Assembly (NCBI GenBank): GCA_041747755.1
Contig: JBGTEN010000280.1
Span: 1-40,086, forward strand
Direction of reading: 5' to 3'
Length of the DNA: 40,086 nucleotides
Origin: Aurantibrevibacter sp041747755
GTDB lineage: Bacteria > Bacteroidota > Bacteroidia > Flavobacteriales > Flavobacteriaceae
Of the stretch, positions 1 through 8,379 are shown one piece after another (within the stretch, counting starts at the first letter, position 1; each line of letters opens with the position of its first letter). The position numbers and the translations under genes are program-made. The notes below the pieces were generated by a model. That model was not told the origin of the DNA, ran no database searches, and was given only the letters and a program-made list of their open reading frames with translations.

Positions 1-148
1 GGTTACTATTTTGGTTTCCAGCCATGATCTTATTCATGTTACCGAAGTATGTGAGCGCATTGTAGTCCTCAACAAAGGAGAAGTTGTAAAGGACATCCAG
101 ACCTCAACAGAAACACTTAAGGAGCTTGAAAACTTCTTCGCTGCGTAG
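1..148 (+). CDS. ABC transporter ATP-binding protein, C-terminal end (partial)
   Basis: Only the last 48 codons lie in the window; the gene begins upstream. The frame reads from base 2 to the TAG at 146-148. The fragment holds the H-loop of an ABC ATPase (VSSHD, with the histidine that contacts the ATP gamma phosphate), followed by the usual tail IVVLNKGEVV. This marks the end of the nucleotide-binding domain plus a short extension. The transported substrate cannot be read from this piece. It runs in the same direction as sprE, but the 299-base gap with operator-like palindromes argues against simple read-through. Confidence 0.85.
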   Translation, partial: VTILVSSHDLIHVTEVCERIVVLNKGEVVKDIQTSTETLKELENFFAA

Positions 149-182
149 CCTTGTTTCCTAATAGAAACATCGATTTAAGAAA

Positions 183-324
183 ACAAACCGTTTAGTTTGT
201 AATTTGTATTTTATAAGTGTTGTAATCTTTCCTTAAACCGATGTAAGCTCATAAAAAGCAGATAAGTATCCAGATTTTTTATGTTATTACCATAGCGATG
301 AATAAAACCAAACTAGTTAGTTTG
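183..324. promoter_or_regulatory. Two TetR-type operator-like palindromes upstream of sprE
   Basis: The 299-base gap 149-447 holds no gene. It carries two similar imperfect palindromes, CAAACCGTTTAGTTTG at 184-199 and CAAACTAGTTAGTTTG at 309-324. Both fit CAAAC, six bases, GTTTG, and both are followed by a similar TAA..TTTGT tail, so they are direct copies about 125 bases apart. This form (AAAC-N6-GTTT) is typical of TetR-family operators, which is general knowledge of the family. No TetR gene is in the window. A third similar site is at 19330-19345. I could not place a convincing TAnnTTTG promoter in this gap. Confidence 0.4.
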
Positions 325-447
325 TAAAATTTGTGAAGTGGCCGAAACTAAGCATCTGCTTTCATATATAATTTCATGATTTTGTCGACCAACAGCATAA
401 TAATCCCGTTGTTTTTAAGTTAAGGATAGGTACGTATATCCAAAATT

Positions 448-2994
448 TTGAAGCTTACTCTAAATCTTATTCTTTCTGCCACTGCTATTGGGGTGCTATT
501 TAGTGCTTGTTCCACTAAGAAAGATGCTTTTGTTAACCGTAATTGGCACGCGCTCAATACCAAATTCAACACCTTGTATAATGGCAACATTGCGTTTGAG
601 GAAGGCAGGGAAGAGCTAAATGAGGCCTACAGAGATAATTATTGGGAAATTCTTCCGGTGGAGCGATTGGAAGTAAAGGATGAAATTAAATTAGATTCAG
701 AGAACAACAATCCAAAATTTACGCTTGCAGAAGAAAAAGCTTCCAAAGCCATACAAAAACACAGTATGGACATTAAGGACGAAGAAAAGAATGCACTAAC
801 TGATGAGGCTTTTTTATTACTCGGCAAGTCGCGCTATTTTGATCAACGTTACATGCCAGCTCTAGAAGCTTTCAACTATATCTTACGGAAATATACAGAA
901 AGCGATAAATTGAATGAGGCAACTATTTGGCGGGAAAAAGTAAATATTAGACTGGATAATGATGAATTAGCACTAAAGAATCTGAAGAAGCTTTTAAAGC
1001 AAGAGCGTTTAAAGGACCAAGAATATGCAGATGCTCGCGCTATGATGGCTCAGGCTTATATAAATCTTCAGGTCCCTGACACAGCAATTCAACAATTAAA
1101 GATAGCATCTGCATATACCAAAAAGAACCCGGAAAAGGGACGATATTATTACATAATTGGGCAGCTGTACAATCAGCTAGGCCATAAGGATAGTGCAAAT
1201 TATGCTTTCGACAAGATTATTGAACTTAATAGAAAGTCGCCCCGAGTCTACATGATTAATGCCCATATACAGAAAATTCGCAATATTGAAATAACCGCTG
1301 AAAATAAAGAAGAGTTGTTACTATACCTCACTGATTTGGAGGAGAACAGGGAAAATAGACCTTTTCTAGATAAAATTTTCAGACAAATAGCAGAATATCA
1401 TCTGGATAACGCATCGGATAGTATTGCTCTGGTTTATTTTAACAAATCCCTAAGGGCAACACAAAATGTACCTCAATTAAATGCGCTTAACTATGAGAAT
1501 TTAGCAGAATACAATTTTGACAAGAATGAATATAAAATTGCAGGGGCATATTATGACAGTGTTTTGACAAATTTAACTGAGAACACAAAAAAATATAGAT
1601 CAATTAAGAAAAAATTAGATAATCTGGAAGATGTTATCAAATATGAAGCAATAGCCCAGCATGCCGATAGTGTCATTACGCTATATAAAATGCCAAAAGT
1701 GGAACAAGTAGCTTATTTCGAAGCCTTTATTTCACAAATGAAAAAAAAGGAGGAAGAAGCGGCTAAAAAAGAAGAAGCACGTACCACTGCCGGATTTGCC
1801 GCATTCGCAGAAACAAAAGGAGGTCAGGAAAATCAGGGTAAGTTCTACTTCTACAATATCACTAGCTTGGGCTATGGTAAAAATGCCTATAAAAATAAAT
1901 GGGGAGACCGGCAATTAGAAGATGATTGGCGCTGGTCCAATAAAAATAAAATACAACCTACAGAAATTGCTACATCTCCGGCAAATGCCACTATTTCAGG
2001 GACAACAGACGTAGCGAGCTCTGAAGAGCAAAAATACGATGTAGATTTTTACACGTCACGTATTCCAACGGATATTTCCGTAATTGACAGTTTAATAACG
2101 GAAAAGAACTTTGCCAACTATCAATTAGGACTTATTTACAAAGAAAAGTTTAAAGAAAATTTATTGGCTTCCGGGAAATTAGAAAATGTGCTTCAATCAA
2201 ACCCGGAAGAACGTCTTATACTTCCATCAAAATATAATTTATTTAAAATTTATGAGGAGTCGGGCAGCCCTTTAGCTGTCGGGATGAAAGAAAATATTAT
2301 TAAGAACCATCCGGATTCTAGATATGCTGAAATCTTATTAAACCCTACTGCTATTCTAGAGGATAATGTTGATAGTCCTGACGCGTTGTATGCGCAATTA
2401 TATAAGCTTTATGAAGACCAGCAATATTTAAGGGTAATAACCGGGGCTGAGGCAAGTATAAGCAAATATACAGGAGATGAAATTGTTCCCAAATTCGAAA
2501 TGTTAAAGGCAAATGCCATAGGCAGACTTCAGGGTTTCGATGATTTTAAAGAGGCATTGAACTACGTGGCTTTAACGTATCCAAACAATCCAGAGGGGAA
2601 AAAGGCAGCCCAAATGATTGCAGAACAAATACCCAAATTGGAAACAGAAGAATTTTCTGTCGAAACCGGTTCTAAAGGTTCCGGAAATTGGAAAGTAGTC
2701 TTCCCTTTCAAAATTCGTGATGATGAGAAGGCTATAAAATTAAAGGAACTCTTAGAAAAATCTATTAAAGATTTAAAGTATAAAAATTTGGTTTCTAAGG
2801 ATATATACAATCTAGAGGACCAGTTTGTTGTAGTACATGGATTTAAATCGCAAGACTTTGCATTGGGTTATGCAGAGCTTCTAAAAAATAACAAAGATTA
2901 CAGGGTGGCTAATGAGAATTTCGTAATTTTATCAGACAACTATAAAATCATTCAAGTACACAAGAATTTAGAAGATTACAAGAAAAGCTTTTAA
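448..2994 (+). CDS. sprE: Gliding motility / type IX secretion lipoprotein SprE (PorW)
   Basis: SprE (PorW in Porphyromonas) is a periplasmic lipoprotein needed for type IX secretion and gliding. The protein has 848 residues. A signal peptide ends in the lipobox LFSAC, with the acylated Cys at residue 21. No acidic surface-export signal follows the Cys (STKKDAF), which fits a periplasmic location. TPR-like helical repeats fill about 100-420. A Lys/Glu-rich segment lies near 430-445. The conserved tail ends in NYKIIQVHKNLEDYKK, typical of the family. The start is TTG at 448: an in-frame TAG at 427-429 precedes it and no ATG lies between. The bactofilin gene follows after 20 bases, so the downstream genes may be cotranscribed. 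Confidence 0.9.
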   Translation: MKLTLNLILSATAIGVLFSACSTKKDAFVNRNWHALNTKFNTLYNGNIAFEEGREELNEAYRDNYWEILPVERLEVKDEIKLDSENNNPKFTLAEEKASKAIQKHSMDIKDEEKNALTDEAFLLLGKSRYFDQRYMPALEAFNYILRKYTESDKLNEATIWREKVNIRLDNDELALKNLKKLLKQERLKDQEYADARAMMAQAYINLQVPDTAIQQLKIASAYTKKNPEKGRYYYIIGQLYNQLGHKDSANYAFDKIIELNRKSPRVYMINAHIQKIRNIEITAENKEELLLYLTDLEENRENRPFLDKIFRQIAEYHLDNASDSIALVYFNKSLRATQNVPQLNALNYENLAEYNFDKNEYKIAGAYYDSVLTNLTENTKKYRSIKKKLDNLEDVIKYEAIAQHADSVITLYKMPKVEQVAYFEAFISQMKKKEEEAAKKEEARTTAGFAAFAETKGGQENQGKFYFYNITSLGYGKNAYKNKWGDRQLEDDWRWSNKNKIQPTEIATSPANATISGTTDVASSEEQKYDVDFYTSRIPTDISVIDSLITEKNFANYQLGLIYKEKFKENLLASGKLENVLQSNPEERLILPSKYNLFKIYEESGSPLAVGMKENIIKNHPDSRYAEILLNPTAILEDNVDSPDALYAQLYKLYEDQQYLRVITGAEASISKYTGDEIVPKFEMLKANAIGRLQGFDDFKEALNYVALTYPNNPEGKKAAQMIAEQIPKLETEEFSVETGSKGSGNWKVVFPFKIRDDEKAIKLKELLEKSIKDLKYKNLVSKDIYNLEDQFVVVHGFKSQDFALGYAELLKNNKDYRVANENFVILSDNYKIIQVHKNLEDYKKSF

Positions 2995-3014
2995 CCCCCA
3001 AAACCTACAACAAA

Positions 3015-3455
3015 ATGTTTTCAGATAACAAAAAACCTCGAGTTATGACAGAAATAGGCGGACAACCCAACAGAATTGAAAAGAACACGAAAATTAAAGG
3101 CGATATTATTTCAGAAGCCGACTTTAGAATTGATGGAAAATTAGACGGCAATGTAAAAACTTCCGGCAAGGTGGTTATTGGTAAGGACGGTTACATTCAC
3201 GGAAAGGTTGAATGTGTAAATGCAGATATTGAAGGAAATTTTAATGGAGAACTTTTAGTATCAGACTTGTTGTCTTTAAAGGCTTCCGCAGTTATAGAAG
3301 GAACCGTTTCTGTTTCTAAACTTGCGGTGGAACCTGGAGCTACATTTAATGCTTCTTGCACTATGAAGGGGAAAGGAGGAATTGTTGGAGGCTCGGCTTC
3401 AACGTATGTTCAAGGGGGCAATTCAGTAAAAAATGAACCAGCAAAAGCCTCCTAA
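3015..3455 (+). CDS. Bactofilin (polymer-forming cytoskeletal protein)
   Basis: Bactofilins self-assemble without nucleotide into filaments that act as scaffolds at the inner membrane. The 146-residue protein has a short disordered N-terminus, a central right-handed beta-helix of about 90 residues (about 22-115) and a Gly/Ser-rich tail. The core shows the repeating pattern IKGDIISEADFRIDGKLDG followed by further G..V, G..I turns. There is no signal peptide. The ATG at 3015 is preceded by CAAA. Its last 23 bases overlap the next gene in another frame, which suggests translational coupling to the ATP synthase-associated genes. The exact cellular role is not readable from sequence. Confidence 0.88.
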   Translation: MFSDNKKPRVMTEIGGQPNRIEKNTKIKGDIISEADFRIDGKLDGNVKTSGKVVIGKDGYIHGKVECVNADIEGNFNGELLVSDLLSLKASAVIEGTVSVSKLAVEPGATFNASCTMKGKGGIVGGSASTYVQGGNSVKNEPAKAS

Positions 3456-3663
3456 AAAAAGCAACAACCTAAAAAATGTAGCCTTGCTTTCCGGTATAGC
3501 ATTTGAAATGGGAGCCATAATCTATTTGGCAGTTAAAGGCGGAAAATGGTTGGATGGTTATTTCCAAACCGAAAGAAAAACATATATAATTATTGCCACG
3601 CTTTTAGGCGTGGCAATTTCTATTTGGGTTGTATTAAAACAATTAAAACGAATTAAATATTAA
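3433..3663 (+). CDS. AtpZ/AtpI family small membrane protein
   Basis: A 76-residue protein with two membrane helices (about 15-36 and 48-68) and a Gly-rich turn KGGKWLDGYF between them, the usual layout of AtpZ/AtpI-type proteins encoded ahead of F1Fo operons. The family is thought to help c-ring assembly or Mg2+ supply; this is family knowledge and not seen here. It overlaps the bactofilin end by 23 bases and its stop TAA overlaps the ATG of the next gene by one base (TAATG), so the three genes are translationally linked. Confidence 0.8.
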   Translation: MNQQKPPKKSNNLKNVALLSGIAFEMGAIIYLAVKGGKWLDGYFQTERKTYIIIATLLGVAISIWVVLKQLKRIKY

Positions 3664-4058
3664 TGTCCGGCAAAAAACACCCCATTGTTTTGTTCTCGAT
3701 TTTTTTATCCCTCACTTTTGCCATTTTCTTTCTTCTTCATTTTGCCTTGCTAAGAATTTATAGATTTGATCCATTAGGAAATAAGATAGCACTCTCCTAC
3801 GCTGTAAATTTTATTTTAGCCGCAAGTATTTATGTTTCTCTTTTTTTTCTTAGAAAAAGACTTAAGAACCAGATTGGTTTTTTGTTCATGGCTGGAAGCC
3901 TACTTAAGTTTGTGGTATTTTTTTTAGTTTTTTATCCTGTTTATCGTGAGGATGGCCAAATGGACAAGTTGGAGTTTGCATCATTTTTCATTCCATATGC
4001 CTTAGGCCTAGTAATAGAGACTATATTTACTGCTAAAATGCTCAAAAATTTAGATTAG
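3663..4058 (+). CDS. Small four-helix membrane protein ahead of atpB (DUF6168-like)
   Basis: A 131-residue hydrophobic protein with about four membrane helices (roughly 8-30, 43-62, 70-92, 102-127). Its place between the AtpZ-like gene and atpB matches flavobacterial ATP synthase loci, where a DUF6168-type protein sits. By position it resembles AtpI, the c-ring assembly factor, but I see no diagnostic AtpI motif. The function is therefore inferred from location only. The start overlaps the previous stop as TAATG. A 120-base gap with a good promoter separates it from atpB, so atpB onward can also be transcribed alone. Confidence 0.65.
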   Translation: MSGKKHPIVLFSIFLSLTFAIFFLLHFALLRIYRFDPLGNKIALSYAVNFILAASIYVSLFFLRKRLKNQIGFLFMAGSLLKFVVFFLVFYPVYREDGQMDKLEFASFFIPYALGLVIETIFTAKMLKNLD

Positions 4059-4110
4059 ATTTTTCTGGCATTTCAGGTAATTTATTAGACTTAAAATAAA
4101 CCCTGTAAAT

Positions 4111-4144
4111 GCTTTTTTCTTTTTCGGAGAATAGTTTACATTTG
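4111..4144 (+). promoter_or_regulatory. Probable promoter of the atpBEFHAG operon
   Basis: TACATTTG at 4137-4144 is an exact match to the Bacteroidota -7 element TAnnTTTG. The expected -33 region, about 4111-4117, is a T-run and lacks a clean TTG, so the match is one-sided. Transcription would begin near 4150, giving a leader of about 30 bases before atpB. Confidence 0.55.
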
Positions 4145-4178
4145 CACCGATTTTTAGCGACCGATATTCATTCACAAT

Positions 4179-5324
4179 ATGCGAAACTCTTTTTTGAAGA
4201 AAACTTTTTTGTTTTTGATGCTTTTCTCTGTTGCTCCTATTTTTGCACTAGAAGTTGAATCTGCTCCGGAAGACCAAAAAAAGGATTTAAGAACGGAAAT
4301 AAAGGAGTACATTAACCATCACCTGAAGGATTCCCACGACTTTTCCTTATTTTCCTATACCAATAAGAATCACGAACATGTGTATATCGGTATGTCTTTG
4401 CCCGTTATTTTATGGGATAATGGTTTAAAGGTTTTTTCTTCGGGTAAATTTAATCATGGAGAGTCTCTTGCCGAGGTGGATGGAAGTCATTATAAGTTGT
4501 ATCATGGTAAAATTTATAAGACAGATGCAGTTGGAACAATTACCTATGATGAAAAGCATCACCCAACCAATGTAAAACCTATAGATTTCTCAATCACTAA
4601 AAGTGTGGTAATGATTTTTATCACGGGATTACTCATGTTGTGGTTGTTCTCCAGTCTGGCAAAGTCTTATGCAAAGAATTCCGGTGTTGCTCAAGGTGCT
4701 GGTCGTTTTTTTGAACCTATAGTGTTGTACATCCGAGATGATATAGCACGACCCAATATCGGAGAAAAGAAGTATAAAAAGTATATGCCTTATTTATTAA
4801 CCATTTTCTTTTTTATCTGGTTCTTAAATATTTTTGGATTAACACCACTCGGGGTAAACGTTACGGGTAATATTGCTATTACCTTTGCATTGGCACTGCT
4901 TACCTTCTTACTTACAAACTTTACGGGAACAAAGGATTATTGGAAGCATTTGTTCGATCCCTTGGGCGACACCATGCCTTGGATTGCTAAGATTCCGCTA
5001 TACATTATATTAGTTCCTATTGAAATATTGGGTATTTTCATTAAACCGTTTTCATTATTAATACGTCTTTATGCAAATATGCAGGCAGGCCATATTGTAT
5101 TAATGAGCTTAATTGGCCTGATGTTCATCTTTAAGAGCTGGTTGGGCAGTCCGCTTTCCTTTGGACTCGCTTTTGCAATTTCACTAATAGAGATTTTAGT
5201 TGCCTTGTTACAGGCTTACATATTTACGATGTTATCTGCCTTGTATTTTGGCTTTGCTGCTGAAGAACATGAGCACGAGCATGATCATGAACATGAAAAC
5301 AAACCTGAATTATCACATCTGTAA
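4179..5324 (+). CDS. atpB: ATP synthase Fo subunit a
   Basis: Subunit a forms the proton half-channels next to the c-ring. The 381-residue protein has the long N-terminal part usual in Bacteroidota: a signal-like helix (1-24), then about 115 polar residues, before the first core helix at 141-160. The essential arginine is R296 in SLLIRLYANMQAGH, equivalent to E. coli R210. C-terminal helices follow at about 305-365. The tail (366-381) is rich in alternating His and Glu (EEHEHEHDHEHE). The extra N-terminal domain probably lies in the periplasm, by inference from the signal-like start. Promoter just upstream; atpE follows after 62 bases. Confidence 0.95.
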   Translation: MRNSFLKKTFLFLMLFSVAPIFALEVESAPEDQKKDLRTEIKEYINHHLKDSHDFSLFSYTNKNHEHVYIGMSLPVILWDNGLKVFSSGKFNHGESLAEVDGSHYKLYHGKIYKTDAVGTITYDEKHHPTNVKPIDFSITKSVVMIFITGLLMLWLFSSLAKSYAKNSGVAQGAGRFFEPIVLYIRDDIARPNIGEKKYKKYMPYLLTIFFFIWFLNIFGLTPLGVNVTGNIAITFALALLTFLLTNFTGTKDYWKHLFDPLGDTMPWIAKIPLYIILVPIEILGIFIKPFSLLIRLYANMQAGHIVLMSLIGLMFIFKSWLGSPLSFGLAFAISLIEILVALLQAYIFTMLSALYFGFAAEEHEHEHDHEHENKPELSHL

Positions 5325-5386
5325 ATAGGCAGGAATGGTTTTTCGGGATTTAAAGAAGAATTTTTAATTTTTAAACTAGATAGATT

Positions 5387-5578
5387 ATGGAAATTCCAGT
5401 AATGGTAGGTGCAGGTTTGGTTGTAATTGGTGTTGGTATTGGTATCGGTAAAATCGGTGGCTCTGCTATGGATGCTATTGCACGTCAGCCTGAGGCTTAT
5501 GGAAAGATTCAAACAGCGATGTTAATTGCAGCAGCGCTTATTGAAGGTATTGGATTTGCTGCGTTGTTCGCAGTGTAA
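5387..5578 (+). CDS. atpE: ATP synthase Fo subunit c
   Basis: The 63-residue c-ring protein is a two-helix hairpin with the polar loop ARQPE at 32-36 that binds F1 gamma/epsilon. The ion-binding carboxylate is E53 in helix 2 (ALIEGIGFAAL). Glu is followed by Gly rather than Ser/Thr, and helix 1 lacks the Na+-type Gln (it reads GIGKIGG). Both point to proton rather than sodium coupling. The length is normal for the phylum. A strong hairpin follows the stop codon, before atpF; see that entry. Confidence 0.95.
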   Translation: MEIPVMVGAGLVVIGVGIGIGKIGGSAMDAIARQPEAYGKIQTAMLIAAALIEGIGFAALFAV

Positions 5579-5586
5579 TTCAGATT

Positions 5587-5625
5587 AAAACACTGGCCAT
5601 AACGGTTGGTTGTGGACAGTGTTTT
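5587..5625 (+). promoter_or_regulatory. Strong hairpin between atpE and atpF
   Basis: AAAACACTG (5587-5595) pairs perfectly with CAGTGTTTT (5617-5625). After a 2x2 internal loop, CATAAC (5598-5603) pairs with GTTGTG (5609-5614) through one wobble. The apical loop is GGTTG. The following bases are A-rich with only the four stem T's, so it is a weak terminator at best. It could protect the 3' end of an atpE message or cause partial termination, which would suit the high copy number of subunit c. That role is inferred. Confidence 0.55.
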
Positions 5626-5661
5626 ATTAAAAATTAAAAGAGCTTTTAATATTTATAAAAA

Positions 5662-6162
5662 ATGGAAAAGTTATTAAACGAGTTTTCAATTGGTCTTTTT
5701 GTTTGGCAGACCCTACTTTTTGTACTGCTACTTTTATTACTTCGCAAGTTTGCTTGGAAACCCATTCTAAATGCTGTCAATGATCGTGAGGAGGGGATTA
5801 AAAATGCTCTAGCCGCTGCAGAAAATGCAAAGAAGGAGATGCAAAATGTAACTGCGGATAGTGAAAAATTGCTGAAGGAAGCACGTGCAGAGCGGGAAGC
5901 CCTTCTAAAAGAGGCACGTGAAATTAAAGATAAATTGATAGCCGACTCAAAAGAACAAGCCAAAATTGAAGGGGATAAAATGATTAAACAGGCTCAAGCT
6001 GCTATCGAAGGCGAGAAAAAGGCGGCAGTAGCAGAAATAAAGCAGCAAGTCGCCAGTCTTTCTATTGAAATTGCGGAGAAGGTAATAAGAGAGCAATTGT
6101 CCAATAAAGAAAAGCAATTGAAGTTGGTTACGGATATGCTTGGCGAAATAAAATTGAATTAA
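5662..6162 (+). CDS. atpF: ATP synthase Fo subunit b
   Basis: Subunit b is the peripheral stalk. The 166-residue protein has one N-terminal membrane helix (about 9-28) and then a long charged amphipathic helix rich in Ala, Glu and Lys, as in dimeric b subunits. The segment FAWKPILNAVNDREE just after the membrane is characteristic. A single b gene is present, so the stalk is a homodimer. atpH follows after 7 bases. Confidence 0.94.
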   Translation: MEKLLNEFSIGLFVWQTLLFVLLLLLLRKFAWKPILNAVNDREEGIKNALAAAENAKKEMQNVTADSEKLLKEARAEREALLKEAREIKDKLIADSKEQAKIEGDKMIKQAQAAIEGEKKAAVAEIKQQVASLSIEIAEKVIREQLSNKEKQLKLVTDMLGEIKLN

Positions 6163-6169
6163 AATAAGC

Positions 6170-6709
6170 ATGAAGGATTCTAGAGCAGCAATACGATATG
6201 CCAAAGCCGTTTTGGACCTTGCCGTCCAGAATAAGGCTGCGGATCTTGTAGAGAAGGATGTACGGGTTATTGCAGCAACTATAGCAGATAGCATAGAACT
6301 TTCTGGTTTATTAGCAAGCCCTGTTGTAAAGTCAGCTACTAAGAAAAAAGCTTTAGTAGAAATTTTTAAAGGGAGTCATCAAATAACCTTGGGATTAATA
6401 GATCTTTTAATACAAAACAAAAGAATTTCAATGCTTGAAGAAACTGCTTTGAAATACATTATCCTAAACGAGCAATTGAAAGGGCAAGATGTAGCTTTTG
6501 TTACAACTGCGCTCCCCTTAACACCGGAGTTGGAAAAATCTGTTCTTAAAAAGGTAACTGAGTTAACGGGAAGTAAAGTCACCCTAGAAAATAAGGTTGA
6601 TGAAACCATTATTGGAGGCTTTGTTTTGCGCATCGGAGATTTACAATACGATGCCAGTATTGCAAATACACTGAGTAATTTAAAAAGAGAGTTTACAAAC
6701 AGTCTATAA
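6170..6709 (+). CDS. atpH: ATP synthase F1 subunit delta
   Basis: Delta joins the top of the F1 hexamer to the b stalk. The 179-residue protein begins with the family pattern RAAIRYAKAVLDLA and ends with IGGFVLRIGDLQYDASIANTL, the conserved OSCP/delta C-terminal motif (GG..IRIGD...D.S). Length is normal. It lies 7 bases after atpF and 63 before atpA. That gap holds a small interrupted hairpin (TGAAC/GTTCA at 6719-6723 and 6746-6750, AGGC/GCCT at 6728-6731 and 6739-6742) that could affect atpA translation; this is weak. Confidence 0.94.
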   Translation: MKDSRAAIRYAKAVLDLAVQNKAADLVEKDVRVIAATIADSIELSGLLASPVVKSATKKKALVEIFKGSHQITLGLIDLLIQNKRISMLEETALKYIILNEQLKGQDVAFVTTALPLTPELEKSVLKKVTELTGSKVTLENKVDETIIGGFVLRIGDLQYDASIANTLSNLKREFTNSL

Positions 6710-6772
6710 ATAATCATTTGAACAAAAAGGCTTTTATAGCCTAAAGTTCATCATCTTATATCTAATACAAAA

Positions 6773-8353
6773 ATGGCAGGAGTAAAAGCCGCTGAAGTAT
6801 CAGCAATTTTGAAGAAACAATTATCAGGATTTGAAGCAACGGCTACTTTAGACGAAGTAGGAACAGTTTTACAGGTTGGTGACGGTATCGCAAGGGTATT
6901 TGGTTTGGCCAACGTGCAGTATGGTGAGTTGGTAGAATTCGAAGGCGGATTGCAAGGAATTGTACTAAATCTGGAAGAAGATAATGTGGGTGTGGTATTG
7001 TTAAGCCCATCCAGAGATGTAAAGGAAGGCTCTGTTGTAAAACGCACCCAGACGATTGCCTCAATAAAAGTAGGCGAAGGAATTGTAGGGCGCGTTGTAA
7101 ATACCTTGGGAGCACCTATTGATGGAAAAGGACCTATTTCAGGGCAGTTATTTGAAATGCCATTGGAGCGCAAAGCCCCAGGGGTTATCTTTCGTCAGCC
7201 GGTAAACGAGCCGTTGCAGACAGGGATTAAGGCTATTGATGCCATGATTCCAGTGGGTAGAGGACAACGCGAGCTGGTAATTGGTGACAGACAAACCGGA
7301 AAAACTACGGTATGTATTGATACCATTTTGAATCAAAAGGAATTTTATGATGCCGGCAAACCGGTATATTGTATTTATGTGGCCATTGGACAAAAGGCAT
7401 CAACTGTTGCCAATATCGCAAAAACTTTAGAAGATAATGGAGCACTTGCCTACACCACAATAGTTGCAGCTAATGCTTCTGACCCTGCGGCGATGCAGGT
7501 ATATGCCCCTTTTGCGGGTGCTGCTATTGGTGAATATTTCAGGGATACCGGTAGACCTGCTTTGATTATTTACGATGATTTGTCTAAACAAGCAGTGGCT
7601 TATCGTGAAATATCTTTGTTATTAAGACGCCCACCGGGACGTGAGGCCTATCCGGGAGACGTTTTCTACCTTCATTCCAGATTATTAGAGCGTGCAGCCA
7701 AAATAATTGCAGATGATACCATAGCGAAAGGAATGAACGATCTTCCTGCTGCTCTAAAGCCGATTGTAAAAGGAGGAGGATCTCTAACTGCCTTGCCAAT
7801 AATTGAAACACAGGCCGGTGACGTATCAGCATATATTCCTACAAACGTTATTTCTATTACAGACGGACAGATATTCCTAGAGCAGGATTTGTTCAACCAA
7901 GGGGTGAGACCGGCAATCAATGTGGGTATTTCAGTATCACGTGTTGGGGGAAATGCTCAGATAAAATCAATGAAAAAGGTAGCGGGAACTCTAAAACTAG
8001 ATCAGGCTCAGTTTCGTGAATTAGAGGCATTTGCCAAATTTGGATCTGACTTGGATGCAGCTACTTTAAATGTTATTGAAAAAGGAAGACGTAATGTTGA
8101 GATTCTAAAACAAGCGCAGAACAATCCTTTTACAGTGGAAGATCAGGTAGCCATCATCTATGCGGGGTCTAAAAACTTATTGCGCGATGTTCCTGTTGAA
8201 AAGGTTAAGGAATTCGAAAGAGATTTTATTGAATACCTGAACGCAAAACACAGAAACATACTAGACGATTTAAAGGCTGGTAAACTTACGGATGGGACAA
8301 CAGATGTCTTGGCAACTGTTTGTAAAGATTTGTCAAGTAAATACAAAAATTAA
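6773..8353 (+). CDS. atpA: ATP synthase F1 subunit alpha
   Basis: Alpha is the non-catalytic nucleotide-binding subunit of the F1 hexamer. The 526-residue protein has the N-terminal beta-barrel (about 25-95), the P-loop GDRQTGKTT at 171-179, and the alpha signature block RPAINVGISVSRVGGNAQ. Length and motifs are intact. The partner beta subunit (atpD) and epsilon (atpC) are absent from the window; they are known to be encoded elsewhere in Bacteroidota. A 97-base gap with a perfect 17-bp inverted repeat separates it from atpG. Confidence 0.97.
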   Translation: MAGVKAAEVSAILKKQLSGFEATATLDEVGTVLQVGDGIARVFGLANVQYGELVEFEGGLQGIVLNLEEDNVGVVLLSPSRDVKEGSVVKRTQTIASIKVGEGIVGRVVNTLGAPIDGKGPISGQLFEMPLERKAPGVIFRQPVNEPLQTGIKAIDAMIPVGRGQRELVIGDRQTGKTTVCIDTILNQKEFYDAGKPVYCIYVAIGQKASTVANIAKTLEDNGALAYTTIVAANASDPAAMQVYAPFAGAAIGEYFRDTGRPALIIYDDLSKQAVAYREISLLLRRPPGREAYPGDVFYLHSRLLERAAKIIADDTIAKGMNDLPAALKPIVKGGGSLTALPIIETQAGDVSAYIPTNVISITDGQIFLEQDLFNQGVRPAINVGISVSRVGGNAQIKSMKKVAGTLKLDQAQFRELEAFAKFGSDLDAATLNVIEKGRRNVEILKQAQNNPFTVEDQVAIIYAGSKNLLRDVPVEKVKEFERDFIEYLNAKHRNILDDLKAGKLTDGTTDVLATVCKDLSSKYKN

Positions 8354-8379
8354 TTTTTACATAAAGTAAAGAGTACACG

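Noticed and set aside
5285..5512. Minus-strand frame over atpB end and atpE
   Set aside because: It is a shadow of two well-supported coding genes in other frames.
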